The position numbers were made by a program, and so were the translations under genes. The notes below the pieces were generated by a model. The model worked only from the letters and a program-made list of their open reading frames with translations, searched no databases and was not told where the DNA came from. DNA of 64,000 bases, from NCBI GenBank assembly GCA_050247235.1, contig JBFWUN010000013.1:1-64000 (forward strand), given 5' to 3'. The DNA comes from CAIKBL01 sp050247235. Lineage in GTDB: Bacteria; Pseudomonadota; Gammaproteobacteria; Ga0077536. Of this stretch, positions 49,986 to 59,470 are shown piece by piece (position 1 is the stretch's first letter; every line of letters begins with the position of its first letter).

Positions 49986-51176
49986 ATGTTCGAGACCCTG
50001 AAAGCCCTCCAACCCGACCCGATTCTCGGCCTGATGGCGGCCTTCCGGCAGGACGCCAATCCCCGCAAGGTCGACCTCGGCGTGGGCGTGTACAAGGACG
50101 AGGCCGGCCACACGCCGATCATGGCCGTCGTGCAGAAGGCCGACGCGCAGCACCGCGCGGAAGAGACCAGCAAGACCTATGTCGGACCGCCGGGTGACGC
50201 GACGTTCAACACGCAGATCGAGCGGTTGATCTTCGGCGACGACGCGCCTGCGCTCAGTGGGAACCGCGTGCGGACCGTGCAGGCGCCGGGAGGCTGCGGC
50301 GCCCTGCGCGTGGCCGCCGAACTCATCAATCGCGCGCGCCCGGGGACCGCGATCTGGGTCAGCGATCCGACCTGGGCGAACCATGTCCCGCTGCTCGGCG
50401 ATGCAGGCCTGGAGATCAGGACGTATCCCTATTACGACGCCGCCGCGCAGGGACTCAGGTTCGACGCGATGTGCGACGCGCTGAACGGCATCGGCCGCGG
50501 TGATCTCGTGCTGCTCCATGGCTGCTGCCACAACCCGTGCGGCGTCGACCTCGAACCTGCACAGTGGGATCGGGTCGCGGCGATCGCGGCCGCGCGCGGC
50601 TTCACGCCATTCGTCGACCTCGCATACCTCGGCCTCGGGCTCGGGCTGGCCGCGGATGCTTACGGCGTGCGCAAGCTCGCGGCCACCGTACCGGAGCTGC
50701 TCGTCGCGAGTTCTTGTTCGAAGAATTTCGGGCTCTACCGCGAGCGCGTCGGGGCGCTGTCGGTCGTGTCGCCTTCTCCGGCGGAAGCCGACGTCGTTTA
50801 CGGCCAGGTACAGAACGTGGCGCGCGGGATCTACTCGATGCCGCCGAACTACGGCGGTGCACTGGTCGGCCGGATCCTCGCCGACGCGACCCTCCGTCGC
50901 GAATGGGACGCGGAGCTGACCGAGATGCGTGATCGCATCAACACCTTGCGCGCGCAGCTTGCCGAGCATTTCCGCGCGCGGCTTGGCGGCGGGCGTTTCG
51001 ACTTCATTCCGAGACAACGCGGCATGTTCTCCTTCCTGGGGCTTTCCAAGGAGCAGGTGCAGCGCCTCAGGCAGGAATTCAGCATCTACATGGTGGACTC
51101 CAGCCGTATCAACGTCGCGGGCATCAACCAGCGAAACATCGATTTCTTCTGCGACGCGGTGTGCGCCGTCCTGTGA
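49986..51176 (+). CDS. tyrB: Aromatic amino acid/aspartate aminotransferase (TyrB/AspC type)
   Basis: A 396-residue class I aminotransferase of subfamily Ia. The PLP lysine is Lys246 in SSCSKNFGLYRERVG, at the same number as E. coli AspC; Asn183 (CCHNPCG), Asp211 and Tyr214 (DLAYLGLG) contact PLP, and the substrate-binding Arg lies near the end in SSRINVAGI. It would convert tyrosine or phenylalanine to the 2-oxo acid, or aspartate to oxaloacetate. In this setting it could feed the homogentisate branch at 12-17 kb, though a plain biosynthetic function is equally possible. The frame is open far upstream, but family homology begins at 49986 (MFETLKALQPDPILGL). Confidence 0.9.
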   Translation: MFETLKALQPDPILGLMAAFRQDANPRKVDLGVGVYKDEAGHTPIMAVVQKADAQHRAEETSKTYVGPPGDATFNTQIERLIFGDDAPALSGNRVRTVQAPGGCGALRVAAELINRARPGTAIWVSDPTWANHVPLLGDAGLEIRTYPYYDAAAQGLRFDAMCDALNGIGRGDLVLLHGCCHNPCGVDLEPAQWDRVAAIAAARGFTPFVDLAYLGLGLGLAADAYGVRKLAATVPELLVASSCSKNFGLYRERVGALSVVSPSPAEADVVYGQVQNVARGIYSMPPNYGGALVGRILADATLRREWDAELTEMRDRINTLRAQLAEHFRARLGGGRFDFIPRQRGMFSFLGLSKEQVQRLRQEFSIYMVDSSRINVAGINQRNIDFFCDAVCAVL

Positions 51177-51230
51177 TTCTCCGCCGCCGGGTTCCGGCCC
51201 GCGCGCGGCGCCCGGTGACCTGACGCGCCG

Positions 51231-52121
51231 ATGTCCGGCGCATCGCTGATCCTGCCCGATTTCGCTTTCATCCTGCTCGGCGCACTCCTGCGCCGGCTCG
51301 CCGCGTTCGGCAGCGAGTTCTGGCGCGGCCTCGAGCGGCTCGTCTACTTCGTGCTCTTCCCCGCGCTGCTGTTCGTCGCGATCGCGCGCGCGCCGTTCGA
51401 TGACGGTGCCGGGCGCTTCGTCGCCGTGGGGGTGCTCGCCACGCTCGCGGGCGCCGCGCTCGGCTACCTCGCCAAACCCTGCCTGAGGGTCGAGCCGCGC
51501 ACGTTCGCCTCCGCCGTGCAGTGCGCGTTCCGGTTCAATTCGTTCCTTGCGCTCGCGCCCGCCGCGGCGCTCGGCGGCCCGGCCGGACTCGCGCTCATCG
51601 GCATGCTGATCGGCTGCGCGGTTCCGGTCTGCAATCTCCTCTCGGTGTGGGGACTCGCACGCGCACAGGACGCGCACCTGTGGCGCGAGCTGCTGCGCAA
51701 TCCGCTGATCCTCGCCACCGTCTCCGGGTTCCTGTTCAACATCGCGGGCGGCACCCTGCCTGGACCGCTGGAGATGTTCCTGGGCCGGCTCGGTCAGGCC
51801 TCGGTACCCCTTGGGCTGATGACCGTGGGCGCGGGTCTGAGGCTGATCGGCGTGCGCGAAGCACCCGCGCTGGCGGCCTGGATGGTCGCGGTCAAGCTGT
51901 TGTTGGTCCCCGCCTGCGCGTTCAGCCTCGCGCACCTCGCCGGTCTCTCGACCGTGCAGACACAGATGGTCGTGCTGTTCGCGGCGCTGCCGAGCGCGTC
52001 CTCCTCGTACATCCTGGCGGTACGCATGGGCGGCAACGGGGAACTCGTCGCGTTCATCGTCTCGAGCGCGACGATTCTCGCCGTCATCACCTTGCCGGCC
52101 TGGCTGCTTGCGCTTCATTGA
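51231..52121 (+). CDS. AEC-family transporter (auxin efflux carrier fold)
   Basis: A 296-residue membrane protein with about ten hydrophobic segments arranged as two five-helix repeats. Family hallmarks: DFAFILLGALLRR at the start, YFVLFPALLFVAI, AFRFNSFLALA, and GLMTVGAGLRL in the second half. AEC proteins in bacteria carry malonate, malate or other organic acids. It begins 54 bases after the aminotransferase and is followed by a phosphotransferase-fold gene. Direction and substrate are unknown. Confidence 0.85.
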   Translation: MSGASLILPDFAFILLGALLRRLAAFGSEFWRGLERLVYFVLFPALLFVAIARAPFDDGAGRFVAVGVLATLAGAALGYLAKPCLRVEPRTFASAVQCAFRFNSFLALAPAAALGGPAGLALIGMLIGCAVPVCNLLSVWGLARAQDAHLWRELLRNPLILATVSGFLFNIAGGTLPGPLEMFLGRLGQASVPLGLMTVGAGLRLIGVREAPALAAWMVAVKLLLVPACAFSLAHLAGLSTVQTQMVVLFAALPSASSSYILAVRMGGNGELVAFIVSSATILAVITLPAWLLALH

Positions 52122-52275
52122 AGGTGCCACGCGCACGCCCCACGCCGGAACGCCGCCCGCGGCTGGGGAATCTCTTCACCCGGTATCCGGTCCCTGCCTG
52201 CCGGCCGGCTTGCCGCTGCGATGCGATGTGGGACAGTCTCGGCACGGCTCCATGTCGGGATACGAGGCGCGACGC

Positions 52276-53427
52276 ATGACCATCACGTTCGACGAGATCA
52301 GACGCAGGTACGACGCGGAGCAGCGCGCCGACGCCGTTCCGGTGACCGCGGAGCAGCTTCCCCTCACCTACGAAGCGATCACGCCTGCATGGCTGACCAA
52401 CGTCCTCGCCCGGGAGACACCCGGTGCGGCGCTGACCGGCATGGAACTCGGTCCGCGCGATGAGGGCACTTCGAGCCGCCGCCGGATCGTGCTTGCGTGG
52501 AACGAGACCGGACATGCTGCCGGGCTGCCATCGAGCGTGTTCTGCAAGGGCACCCAGAGTCTCGCGAGTCGCTACATGCTCGGCATGAACGAGGGCGTGC
52601 AGGCGGAAGTCAACTTCTACACCCGCGTGCGCCCGCTGCTCGATATCCGCGCGCCTGAGGCGCTGTTCGCGCGCTTCGATCCCACGACTTTGAACTCGCT
52701 GATCGTAATGCGGGACCTGCGGGCGGAGATCGACTTCTGCCAGATCGATACCGCCCTCACCTTTGCGCAGGTGAAGAGCCAGCTCGAGCTGCTCGCCACG
52801 GTTCACGGGCGCTTCTACGCGAGCCCGGAGCTCGACACCACGCTCGCACCGTTCTCCCGCTGGGAGACGTTCTTCACGATCACGGTGGACGATGCGGGCT
52901 TCGCCGAGGCGTGCCTCCGCGGCTTCACGCAGGCGCGCTCCGTGATCCCGCCGCGCCTGTTCGCGCGTGAGGCCGAGGTGTGGCCGGCCACGCTGCGGTG
53001 CGTGGCGCGCCACGCCGAGCTGCCGCGCACGTTCACGCACAACGATGTCCATCTGAAGAACTGGTTCATCTGCCGCGACGGCACCATGGGGCTGAACGAC
53101 TGGCAGAACTGCTGCAAAGGGAACTGGAGCCGCGATTTCGCCTACTGCGTGTCGACCGCCACCGTACCGGAGAACCGCCGCGCCTGGGAGCGTGATCTCC
53201 TCGCTTTCTACCTCGCCGAACTCGCCGCGCGCGGCGGTCCCCGCCTTGCGTTCGACGACGCATGGCGGCTGTACCGCCAGCAGCTCTTCGCGGCGCTCGC
53301 GTGGTGGACGGGCACGCTCGGCCAGCCGCCGGAGGCGCCGCTGATGCAGCCGCCGGATACGTCGCTGGAGTTCATCCGGCGCATGGCAGTCGCGATCGAC
53401 GACCTCGACGCACTGGACAGCTTCTGA
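52276..53427 (+). CDS. Aminoglycoside-phosphotransferase-fold protein (APH family)
   Basis: A 383-residue kinase-like protein. The catalytic loop THNDVHLKNWFI (H-x-D-x4-N) and the metal-binding LNDWQ (variant of DFG-like DW) are present, as is an N-lobe with GTSSRRRIVLAW and the VFCKG lysine. The family includes aminoglycoside kinases, but chromosomal members in aromatic/acyl-CoA gene clusters, such as the ACAD10-type kinase next to acyl-CoA dehydrogenases, act on small alcohols or hydroxy acids. Here three acyl-CoA genes follow nearby. ATG at 52276 is used; a start eight codons earlier is possible. The role is unproven. Confidence 0.78.
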   Translation: MTITFDEIRRRYDAEQRADAVPVTAEQLPLTYEAITPAWLTNVLARETPGAALTGMELGPRDEGTSSRRRIVLAWNETGHAAGLPSSVFCKGTQSLASRYMLGMNEGVQAEVNFYTRVRPLLDIRAPEALFARFDPTTLNSLIVMRDLRAEIDFCQIDTALTFAQVKSQLELLATVHGRFYASPELDTTLAPFSRWETFFTITVDDAGFAEACLRGFTQARSVIPPRLFAREAEVWPATLRCVARHAELPRTFTHNDVHLKNWFICRDGTMGLNDWQNCCKGNWSRDFAYCVSTATVPENRRAWERDLLAFYLAELAARGGPRLAFDDAWRLYRQQLFAALAWWTGTLGQPPEAPLMQPPDTSLEFIRRMAVAIDDLDALDSF

Positions 53428-53459
53428 ACCACGGTGCCACGGGCCGCGCGGATCCTCGG

Positions 53460-54851
53460 TCAGCGCATGCGCCCCCGCGCGAGCGAACACAGCAGCGCCG
53501 GCACGCACAGCACCACCGCGATCATGAAACTCAGGTGGAGCGCGTCGCCGAGCGCGGGGTAGGACGCGGGGGTGATCTCAATCCGGCCCATCGTCAGCGC
53601 GAACGCGGCCGCGACGAGCCCCATACTGGCGAGCTGCCCGAGGATGCGCATCGTCGCGACGATCGCGCCGGCGGTCCCGTACAGCCGCTTGTCCACCCCG
53701 CTCATGATGGCATTCGCGTTCGGTGACGAGAACAGGCTGAACCCGATGCCGGTCATCACGAGACATCCCACCACGGCAGTGAGCGGGGACGCAGCGTCCA
53801 GTCGCGCGAGCAGGAACAGCCCGACCGCCGTGGCGGCCACGCCGGCGCTCGCGATCACGCGCGGTTCGATGCGATCGGACAGGCGCCCGGCGAGCGGTGA
53901 CAGCAGCGCGGAGACCAGCGGCTGCGCCAGCATCACCATCCCCGCCCGCGCTGGCGGCAGATCCTTGAGGTACTGCAGGTAGAGACTGACGAGCACGAGC
54001 GTCGAGTACGTCGTCGCGTACATCAGCAGCGACGCCAGCGACGACAAGGTGAACACGCGATTCGTGTAGAACAGCGACACGTCGAACAGCGGATCGGGCC
54101 GACCGTGCTGATGACGGACGAACACCACCATCCCGATGATCCCGCCGACCACGCCGAGCGCCCCCATGCGATCCGGCAGCGCGGCACCTCCCCACATCAG
54201 CGCGACGATCGAGGCCGCGTACAGCAGCGCGCCCGGCGCGTCGAAGCGCCCCGGATGTTCTGCCTTCCATTCACCATGCATGCGGGGCAGCCCCCACGCG
54301 ATGACCAGCACGGCGAGCGGCACCTGGGCAACGAACGCCGCGCGCCACGAAAACGCCTGGACGAGCCAGCCGCCGACGAGCGGGCCCAAGGTGAGCCCGA
54401 AATACACCGCCGAGACCAAGGTGCCGATCGCACGCCCGCGCTGCTCGGGGGGATAGATGGAGGTCAGGATCGCGATCTGCGTGGCGTAGATCATCGCCGC
54501 GCTCATGCCCTGCAGGCAGCGCGCGGTCAGCAGCATTGCCGCATCCGTGGCCGCGGCTGCCAGCAGCGAGGCGCCGAGCAGCGCGAAGGTGCCGACCGTG
54601 AATACCCGTTTGCGGCCGACCAGGTCGGCGAGACGCCCGAACGCGAGCACGGTCGCCGCGCTCGCGGTGAGGAACGTGAGCTGCACCCAGCTGAGCGTGA
54701 CCGCATCGAGTCGCAGCGCCCGCGCGACCGACGGCAGCGCGACGTGCACCGCCGACAGCATCAGCGGCAGCGCGAACGAACTGACGACGAGCGTGACGAG
54801 CGCAACCCGCCGCGCGACGGCCGGATCCCCGGTCAACCGGTGCCCGGGCAT
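53460..54851 (-). CDS. MFS transporter (DHA2, EmrB/QacA-like)
   Basis: A 463-residue major facilitator with about 14 hydrophobic segments. It shows motif A GRLADLVGRKRVF between helices 2 and 3, and the exporter-type region GTLVSAVYFGLTLGPLVGGW (motif C, G-x8-G-x3-GP-x2-GG) in helix 5, pointing to drug/proton antiport. It converges with the APH-fold gene and is 22 bases downstream of an acyl-CoA ligase on the same strand. It probably exports a toxic aromatic or a metabolite. Confidence 0.87.
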   Translation of the reverse strand: MPGHRLTGDPAVARRVALVTLVVSSFALPLMLSAVHVALPSVARALRLDAVTLSWVQLTFLTASAATVLAFGRLADLVGRKRVFTVGTFALLGASLLAAAATDAAMLLTARCLQGMSAAMIYATQIAILTSIYPPEQRGRAIGTLVSAVYFGLTLGPLVGGWLVQAFSWRAAFVAQVPLAVLVIAWGLPRMHGEWKAEHPGRFDAPGALLYAASIVALMWGGAALPDRMGALGVVGGIIGMVVFVRHQHGRPDPLFDVSLFYTNRVFTLSSLASLLMYATTYSTLVLVSLYLQYLKDLPPARAGMVMLAQPLVSALLSPLAGRLSDRIEPRVIASAGVAATAVGLFLLARLDAASPLTAVVGCLVMTGIGFSLFSSPNANAIMSGVDKRLYGTAGAIVATMRILGQLASMGLVAAAFALTMGRIEITPASYPALGDALHLSFMIAVVLCVPALLCSLARGRMR

Positions 54852-54873
54852 CGTACCGGCCGCGCGTATACGC

Positions 54874-56487
54874 TCACTTCCATTCGCGATCGCGCAGCTC
54901 CACCCGCCGGATCTTGCCGCTCACGGTCTTCGGCAGCGACGTCACGAACTCGACCTTGCGCGGGTACTTGTAGGGGGCGGTGACCGTCTTGACGTGCTCC
55001 TGCAGCGCCTTGGCGAGCGCCGCATCCCCGGCGAACCCGGGTTTCAGCACCACGAACGCCTTCACCACCTCGCCACGCATCTCGTCCGGACTGGACACCA
55101 CCGCGGATTCCGCCACCGCTGGATGCTCCAGCAGTGCACTCTCCACTTCGAACGGCCCGATGCGATAGCCCGCCGAGTTGATCACATCATCGGCGCGGCC
55201 GACAAACCAGAAATACCCCTCCGCATCGACGTACGCCCGATCGCCGGTGAGATACCACCCGTGCCGGAAACACTTCCGGGTCCGTTCCTCGTCCCCGCGG
55301 TACTCCTTGAAAAGCCCGGGCGGCCACCGCGGTGCCACGCGCACCGCGACATCGCCTTCGCGATCGGGCGGCAGCGGGTTGCCGTCGTCGTCGATCACGG
55401 CGAGATCGATCCCGGGGGACGGTCGCCCCATCGAGCCGAACTTGACCGGCAGGCAGGGGAAGCTCGCGCACAGCAGCACCGATTCGGTCTGGCCATAACC
55501 GTCGCGGATCGTGAGCCCGGTGGCTTTCTGCCAGGTGTCGATCACCTCCGGGTTCAGCGGCTCACCCGCGCCCACCACGTGGCGCAGATGCGGAAAGCGG
55601 TAGGCGTCCAGATCCTGGAGCACCAGCATGCGGTAGATCGTCGGCGCGCCGCAGAATGTCGTGACCGGGTACTGCGCGAGCAGATCCAGCGTGCGCTTGG
55701 GATCGAACACGTCGCTGTGATGGATGAACAGCGTTGCCCCGCAGTTCCACGGTGCGAAGTAACTACTCCACGCCGCCTTCGCCCACCCGGTGTCGCTCAG
55801 GTTCCAGTGCAGGTCGTCCGGTGTCAGGTCGAGCCAGTAGCGTCCGGTGATCTGGTGCGCGAGTCCATAGCCCTGGGTCTGGATCGCCATCTTGGGGTAG
55901 CCCGTGGTGCCGGACGTGAAATAGCACAGGGCATCGTCGTCCGGTGCGGTGTCCGCCGCGTCGAAGCGGTCCGACGCCGCGCCGACCGTGGCTTCGTAGT
56001 CGGTCCAGCCGTCCGGCGCACCATCGACGCACAGTTTCAGGCGCAGGGAAGCCGAGGCTTCAGGAATCGCGGCGAGCTTGTCGACCTGCTTCGCCTCCGT
56101 CACGAAGGCTTTCGCACCCGATGCCTCGATACGGTACGCCAGATCCTTGGGCGCAAGCTGCCCGGTGCCGGGTGACACGATGGCACCCATCCGCAGGCAC
56201 GCGGTCACCACCTCCCACCAGGCGACGACGCGCGGAAGCATCACGATCACGGTGTCTCCACGCCGGATCCCCGCCGCGGCGAGCACGTTGCACAGCTGGC
56301 GTGACCGCGCGCTCATCTCACGGTACGTGATCCGTCGCTCGTGCCCGTGATCGTCCACCCACAGCATCGCGAGCTTCGCGGGATCGCGCTCACCCCACGG
56401 ATCGATCACGTCGCGGGCGAAATTGAAATTTGCCGGCGGTTCCCAGCGGAAGCGCGCGCGCTCGGCAGCATAATCTTGCATGTTCAT
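54874..56487 (-). CDS. Acyl-CoA synthetase (AMP-forming, medium-chain/aryl type)
   Basis: A 537-residue ANL ligase. Motifs: CYFTSGTTGYPKMAIQT (P-loop), RDGYGQTESVLLC (A5), WYLTGDRAYVDAEGYFWFVG (A7) and GRADDVINSAGYRIGPFEVE, with the catalytic Lys in LPKTVSGKIRR. It resembles medium-chain/benzoate-type acyl-CoA synthetases (MACS branch) more than acetyl-CoA synthetase. It is 13 bases downstream of the large acyl-CoA dehydrogenase on the same strand and would activate the acid that enzyme then dehydrogenates. Start at 56487; an ATG two codons later is an alternative. Confidence 0.88.
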   Translation of the reverse strand: MNMQDYAAERARFRWEPPANFNFARDVIDPWGERDPAKLAMLWVDDHGHERRITYREMSARSRQLCNVLAAAGIRRGDTVIVMLPRVVAWWEVVTACLRMGAIVSPGTGQLAPKDLAYRIEASGAKAFVTEAKQVDKLAAIPEASASLRLKLCVDGAPDGWTDYEATVGAASDRFDAADTAPDDDALCYFTSGTTGYPKMAIQTQGYGLAHQITGRYWLDLTPDDLHWNLSDTGWAKAAWSSYFAPWNCGATLFIHHSDVFDPKRTLDLLAQYPVTTFCGAPTIYRMLVLQDLDAYRFPHLRHVVGAGEPLNPEVIDTWQKATGLTIRDGYGQTESVLLCASFPCLPVKFGSMGRPSPGIDLAVIDDDGNPLPPDREGDVAVRVAPRWPPGLFKEYRGDEERTRKCFRHGWYLTGDRAYVDAEGYFWFVGRADDVINSAGYRIGPFEVESALLEHPAVAESAVVSSPDEMRGEVVKAFVVLKPGFAGDAALAKALQEHVKTVTAPYKYPRKVEFVTSLPKTVSGKIRRVELRDREWK

Positions 56488-56500
56488 GCGTCGTTTCTCC

Positions 56501-58297
56501 CTAGAACCACTCGTCGCGCATCGCGAGGCAGGTGTCGTCCGCGGCGGCGAGCAGGTTGAGTCGCTCGGGCACCTTGGCGAGTTCGTAGCGATAGAAGTAC
56601 TGGCAGGCCTGCAGCTTGCCACGATAGAAATCCCCGTCCACCGTCGCGGCTGCCAGTGCGGTCGTCGCGAGCATTGCCTGGCGAAGCCACAGCCACGCGA
56701 TGATCACGTGGCCGAAGACGTCCAGGTAGAGGCCGGCATTGGCGAGCGCGCGCTCGGCATCCCCGTGATCACGCAGGTCGCCAAGTCGCTCGGTGGTGAC
56801 GAGCAGCTGCTCGAACGTCTGCGCGAGCGCGCGCCCGTGAGAGTCGAGCGACGGGTGCGTGCGCGCCGCCTTCACCGTCGCGGCGACCTCCTCCGCGAGC
56901 GCCTTGAGTGCAGCGCCGCCCTGCATCGCAACCTTGCGCCCCAGCAGGTCGAGCCCATGGATACCGTGCGCCCCCTCGTGAATCGGGTTCAGCCGGTTGT
57001 CCCGGTAGAAGCGTTCGACCGGGTAGTCGCGGGTGTACCCTGCGCCGCCCAGGATCTGGATCGCATGCTTGTTCGCCTCCAGGCAGAACTCGGCCGGCCA
57101 CGACTTGGCAACCGGGGTCAACAGGTCGAGCAGCAGGCCGACCCGCGCAGCCTCCGCCGGATCCGTACTCGTGCGCTGGAGGTCGAGCAGGTGGGCGCAA
57201 TACAGTACGAGCGCGAGTCCGCCCTCTGCGGCTGCCTTCTGCGCGATCAGCAGGCGACGGATATCCGCGTGCCGGAGGATCGGAACCTGCGGGCTCGCAG
57301 GGTCCTTGTTGCCATGCAACCGCCCCTGCGGGCGTTCGCGCGCGTACTTCAGCGAATGCAGGTACCCCGTGTAGCCGAGCGCAACCGCCCCCAGGCCGAC
57401 CCCGATCCGTGCTTCGTTCATCATGTGGAACATGTAGGAGAGGCCCTGGTGCGGCTCACCCACCAGGTATCCCACGCACTGCCCGTGGTCACCGAGGTTG
57501 AAAACGGTGTTCACCGTGCCCCGGTATCCCATCTTGTGATTGAGTCCCGCGATGGTCGCATCGTTGCGCGTGCCGCACGAGCCATCGTCATTCACGTGGT
57601 ACTTCGGCACGATGAACAGCGAGATGCCCTTCACCCCGGGCGGGCCGCCGGGGATCTTCGCGAGCACCATGTGGATGATGTTCTCGGACAGATCGTGTTC
57701 CGCCGCCGAGGTCCACATCTTGTTGCCCGTGAGAAGGTAATGACCTTCCGGCTGCGGGACCGCGCGCGTGCGGATGTCGGCGAGCGAAGAACCCGCCTGC
57801 GGCTCGGACAGGCACATCGTGCCGTAGTAGCGCCCCGCCACCAGGGGTTCGAGGTACTTCCGCTTCTGCTCCGACGAGCCGAAGGTACTCAGCAGGTTGG
57901 CGGCGGCAATCGTGATGAACGGATACGCGGTGGTGGAGATGTTCGCCGCGTTGAAATAGAGCGCGCAGCACTGCGCGATCGTCCAGGGCAACTGCATGCC
58001 GCCGAGCGCAGTGTCGAAGGATGCCCCCATGAAACCGGCTTCCACGTAGGCGTCCAGCGCTTCCTTGACTTCCGGGATCAGGCGCACGCGCCGGCCGTCG
58101 AACGCCGGTTCCTCCTCGTCCGCCTTGGCCGCGTGCGGCGCGAACTGCTCCGTTGCAAGGGTTTCGGCGGCATCCAGGATCGCGTCGTATACCGCCCGGT
58201 CCTGCCCGGAGTAGCGTGCCCGCGCGGTCAGCCCGTCGATCCGGAGAAACTCGTACAGGAAGAATTCGACGTCACGCCGGTTGACGAGAAGACTCAT
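56501..58297 (-). CDS. Large acyl-CoA dehydrogenase with C-terminal extension
   Basis: A 598-residue acyl-CoA dehydrogenase, about 200 residues longer than classical enzymes because of an N-terminal helix (MSLLVNRRDVEFFLYEFLR) and a C-terminal domain from ~470 on (PF12806 type). FAD-binding strand LSEPQAGSSLADIRT, hinge KMWTSAAEHDLSENI, and the catalytic base in NPIHEGAHGIHGLDLLGRK. Enzymes of this group act on fatty acyl-CoA or 3-methylthiopropionyl-CoA. It forms an operon with the acyl-CoA synthetase (13-base gap). FAD enzyme, cytoplasmic. Confidence 0.9.
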   Translation of the reverse strand: MSLLVNRRDVEFFLYEFLRIDGLTARARYSGQDRAVYDAILDAAETLATEQFAPHAAKADEEEPAFDGRRVRLIPEVKEALDAYVEAGFMGASFDTALGGMQLPWTIAQCCALYFNAANISTTAYPFITIAAANLLSTFGSSEQKRKYLEPLVAGRYYGTMCLSEPQAGSSLADIRTRAVPQPEGHYLLTGNKMWTSAAEHDLSENIIHMVLAKIPGGPPGVKGISLFIVPKYHVNDDGSCGTRNDATIAGLNHKMGYRGTVNTVFNLGDHGQCVGYLVGEPHQGLSYMFHMMNEARIGVGLGAVALGYTGYLHSLKYARERPQGRLHGNKDPASPQVPILRHADIRRLLIAQKAAAEGGLALVLYCAHLLDLQRTSTDPAEAARVGLLLDLLTPVAKSWPAEFCLEANKHAIQILGGAGYTRDYPVERFYRDNRLNPIHEGAHGIHGLDLLGRKVAMQGGAALKALAEEVAATVKAARTHPSLDSHGRALAQTFEQLLVTTERLGDLRDHGDAERALANAGLYLDVFGHVIIAWLWLRQAMLATTALAAATVDGDFYRGKLQACQYFYRYELAKVPERLNLLAAADDTCLAMRDEWF

Positions 58298-58457
58298 GCG
58301 TACCTGTCCTGGAAGCGGTGATCACCCGCATTGTATCGGAATCGCCCTGACACCCGCGCGCATGGGTTGCCATTGACTCCACATCGTCGTGCCAGGCATT
58401 GCGCCGTGGCCGTTCGGCGCAGGTGCGTGGATGAGATGAAAGGCTCGATGCAGTGGT

Positions 58458-59222
58458 TCAGGCCAGGTATCCGCCGTCCACCGTCACGAAGCTGCCCGTC
58501 GTGTAGGAGGCGGCGTCGGAGACCAGGTAGAGGACTGCTCCCGCCATTTCCGACGGCTCCGCGGAGCGCCCGAGCGGCGTGCGCGCCCGCGCGGGCGCCA
58601 GGAAGGATTCGTCGTCGTGCAGCGCCTGGGCGAACCGGGTCTTGGTCACGCCGGGGATCAGCGCGTTCACGCGGATCCCGAACGGGCCGCATTCGTTCGC
58701 GAACGCGCGCGTCATGTTCAGGATCCCCGCTTTCGTGATCGAATAGACGGCCTGCTTGTCACCGGGCGTGATGCCGTTCGCGGACGCGACGTTCACGATG
58801 GCCCCCTTGCCCTGCTCACGCATGCGCTTCCCCGCGGCCACCGACATGTAGAAGTAGCCGCGCAGGTTGACTTCGAGCGTCTTCTCGAATGCCGATACCG
58901 GCGTGTCCAGTACGTGACCGTAGTAGGGATTCGCAACCCCGTTGTTGACGAGAATATCGATACGCCCGTGGGTCGTGTCCACGTGCCGGAAAACCTCCTC
59001 GATCTGTTCGAGGTTGCCGATGTGGCACGGGAACGCCTCGGCGCTGCCGCCGTCTGCGCGGATCGCATCCGCCACGGCCTGGCATCCCTCCACTTTGCGG
59101 CTCGACACGATCACGTGCGCGCCGTACTCGGCGAGAATGCGCGCGATCGATTCGCCGATGCCGCGGCTGCCGCCGGCGACGAGCGCGATCTTTCCATCGA
59201 GGTCGAAATGGTGGCGTGGCAT
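58458..59222 (-). CDS. SDR-family oxidoreductase
   Basis: A 254-residue classical SDR. The Rossmann motif GGSRGIGESIAR is at 17-28 with Arg after the second strand (SSRK, NADP preference). The NNAG position reads NNGVANPYYG, the variant seen in DHRS4-like enzymes. The triad is complete: Ser in VASANGI, Tyr and Lys in YSITKAG. C-terminal SDR end GSFVTVDGGYLA. It stands alone on the minus strand, divergent from an acyl-CoA dehydrogenase across 248 bases, and 160 bases downstream of nothing else coding. Likely a 3-hydroxyacyl-CoA or ketone reductase in the same acyl-CoA pathway. Confidence 0.88.
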   Translation of the reverse strand: MPRHHFDLDGKIALVAGGSRGIGESIARILAEYGAHVIVSSRKVEGCQAVADAIRADGGSAEAFPCHIGNLEQIEEVFRHVDTTHGRIDILVNNGVANPYYGHVLDTPVSAFEKTLEVNLRGYFYMSVAAGKRMREQGKGAIVNVASANGITPGDKQAVYSITKAGILNMTRAFANECGPFGIRVNALIPGVTKTRFAQALHDDESFLAPARARTPLGRSAEPSEMAGAVLYLVSDAASYTTGSFVTVDGGYLA

Positions 59223-59470
59223 GGGGACGAATCCTCCGAGGCTGCGGGGTCGTCATCGTAGAAACACTCTCGGAACGAGTCCAGTCGTCGGCGCGCCCGC
59301 GGCGACAGCGGCGTTCCGGACGATGCGAACGCCCCACGCAGTCACACCATGGCGAACCCGGCAACGATCGATTGGACTATTCCAGCGGCACGAACCTAGG
59401 ATGGCGCCGATGCGCGCCGCGTGGCCGCTCGCCCCGGCGCACCCTGTCCACCGTTTCGAGGAGGCTGCTG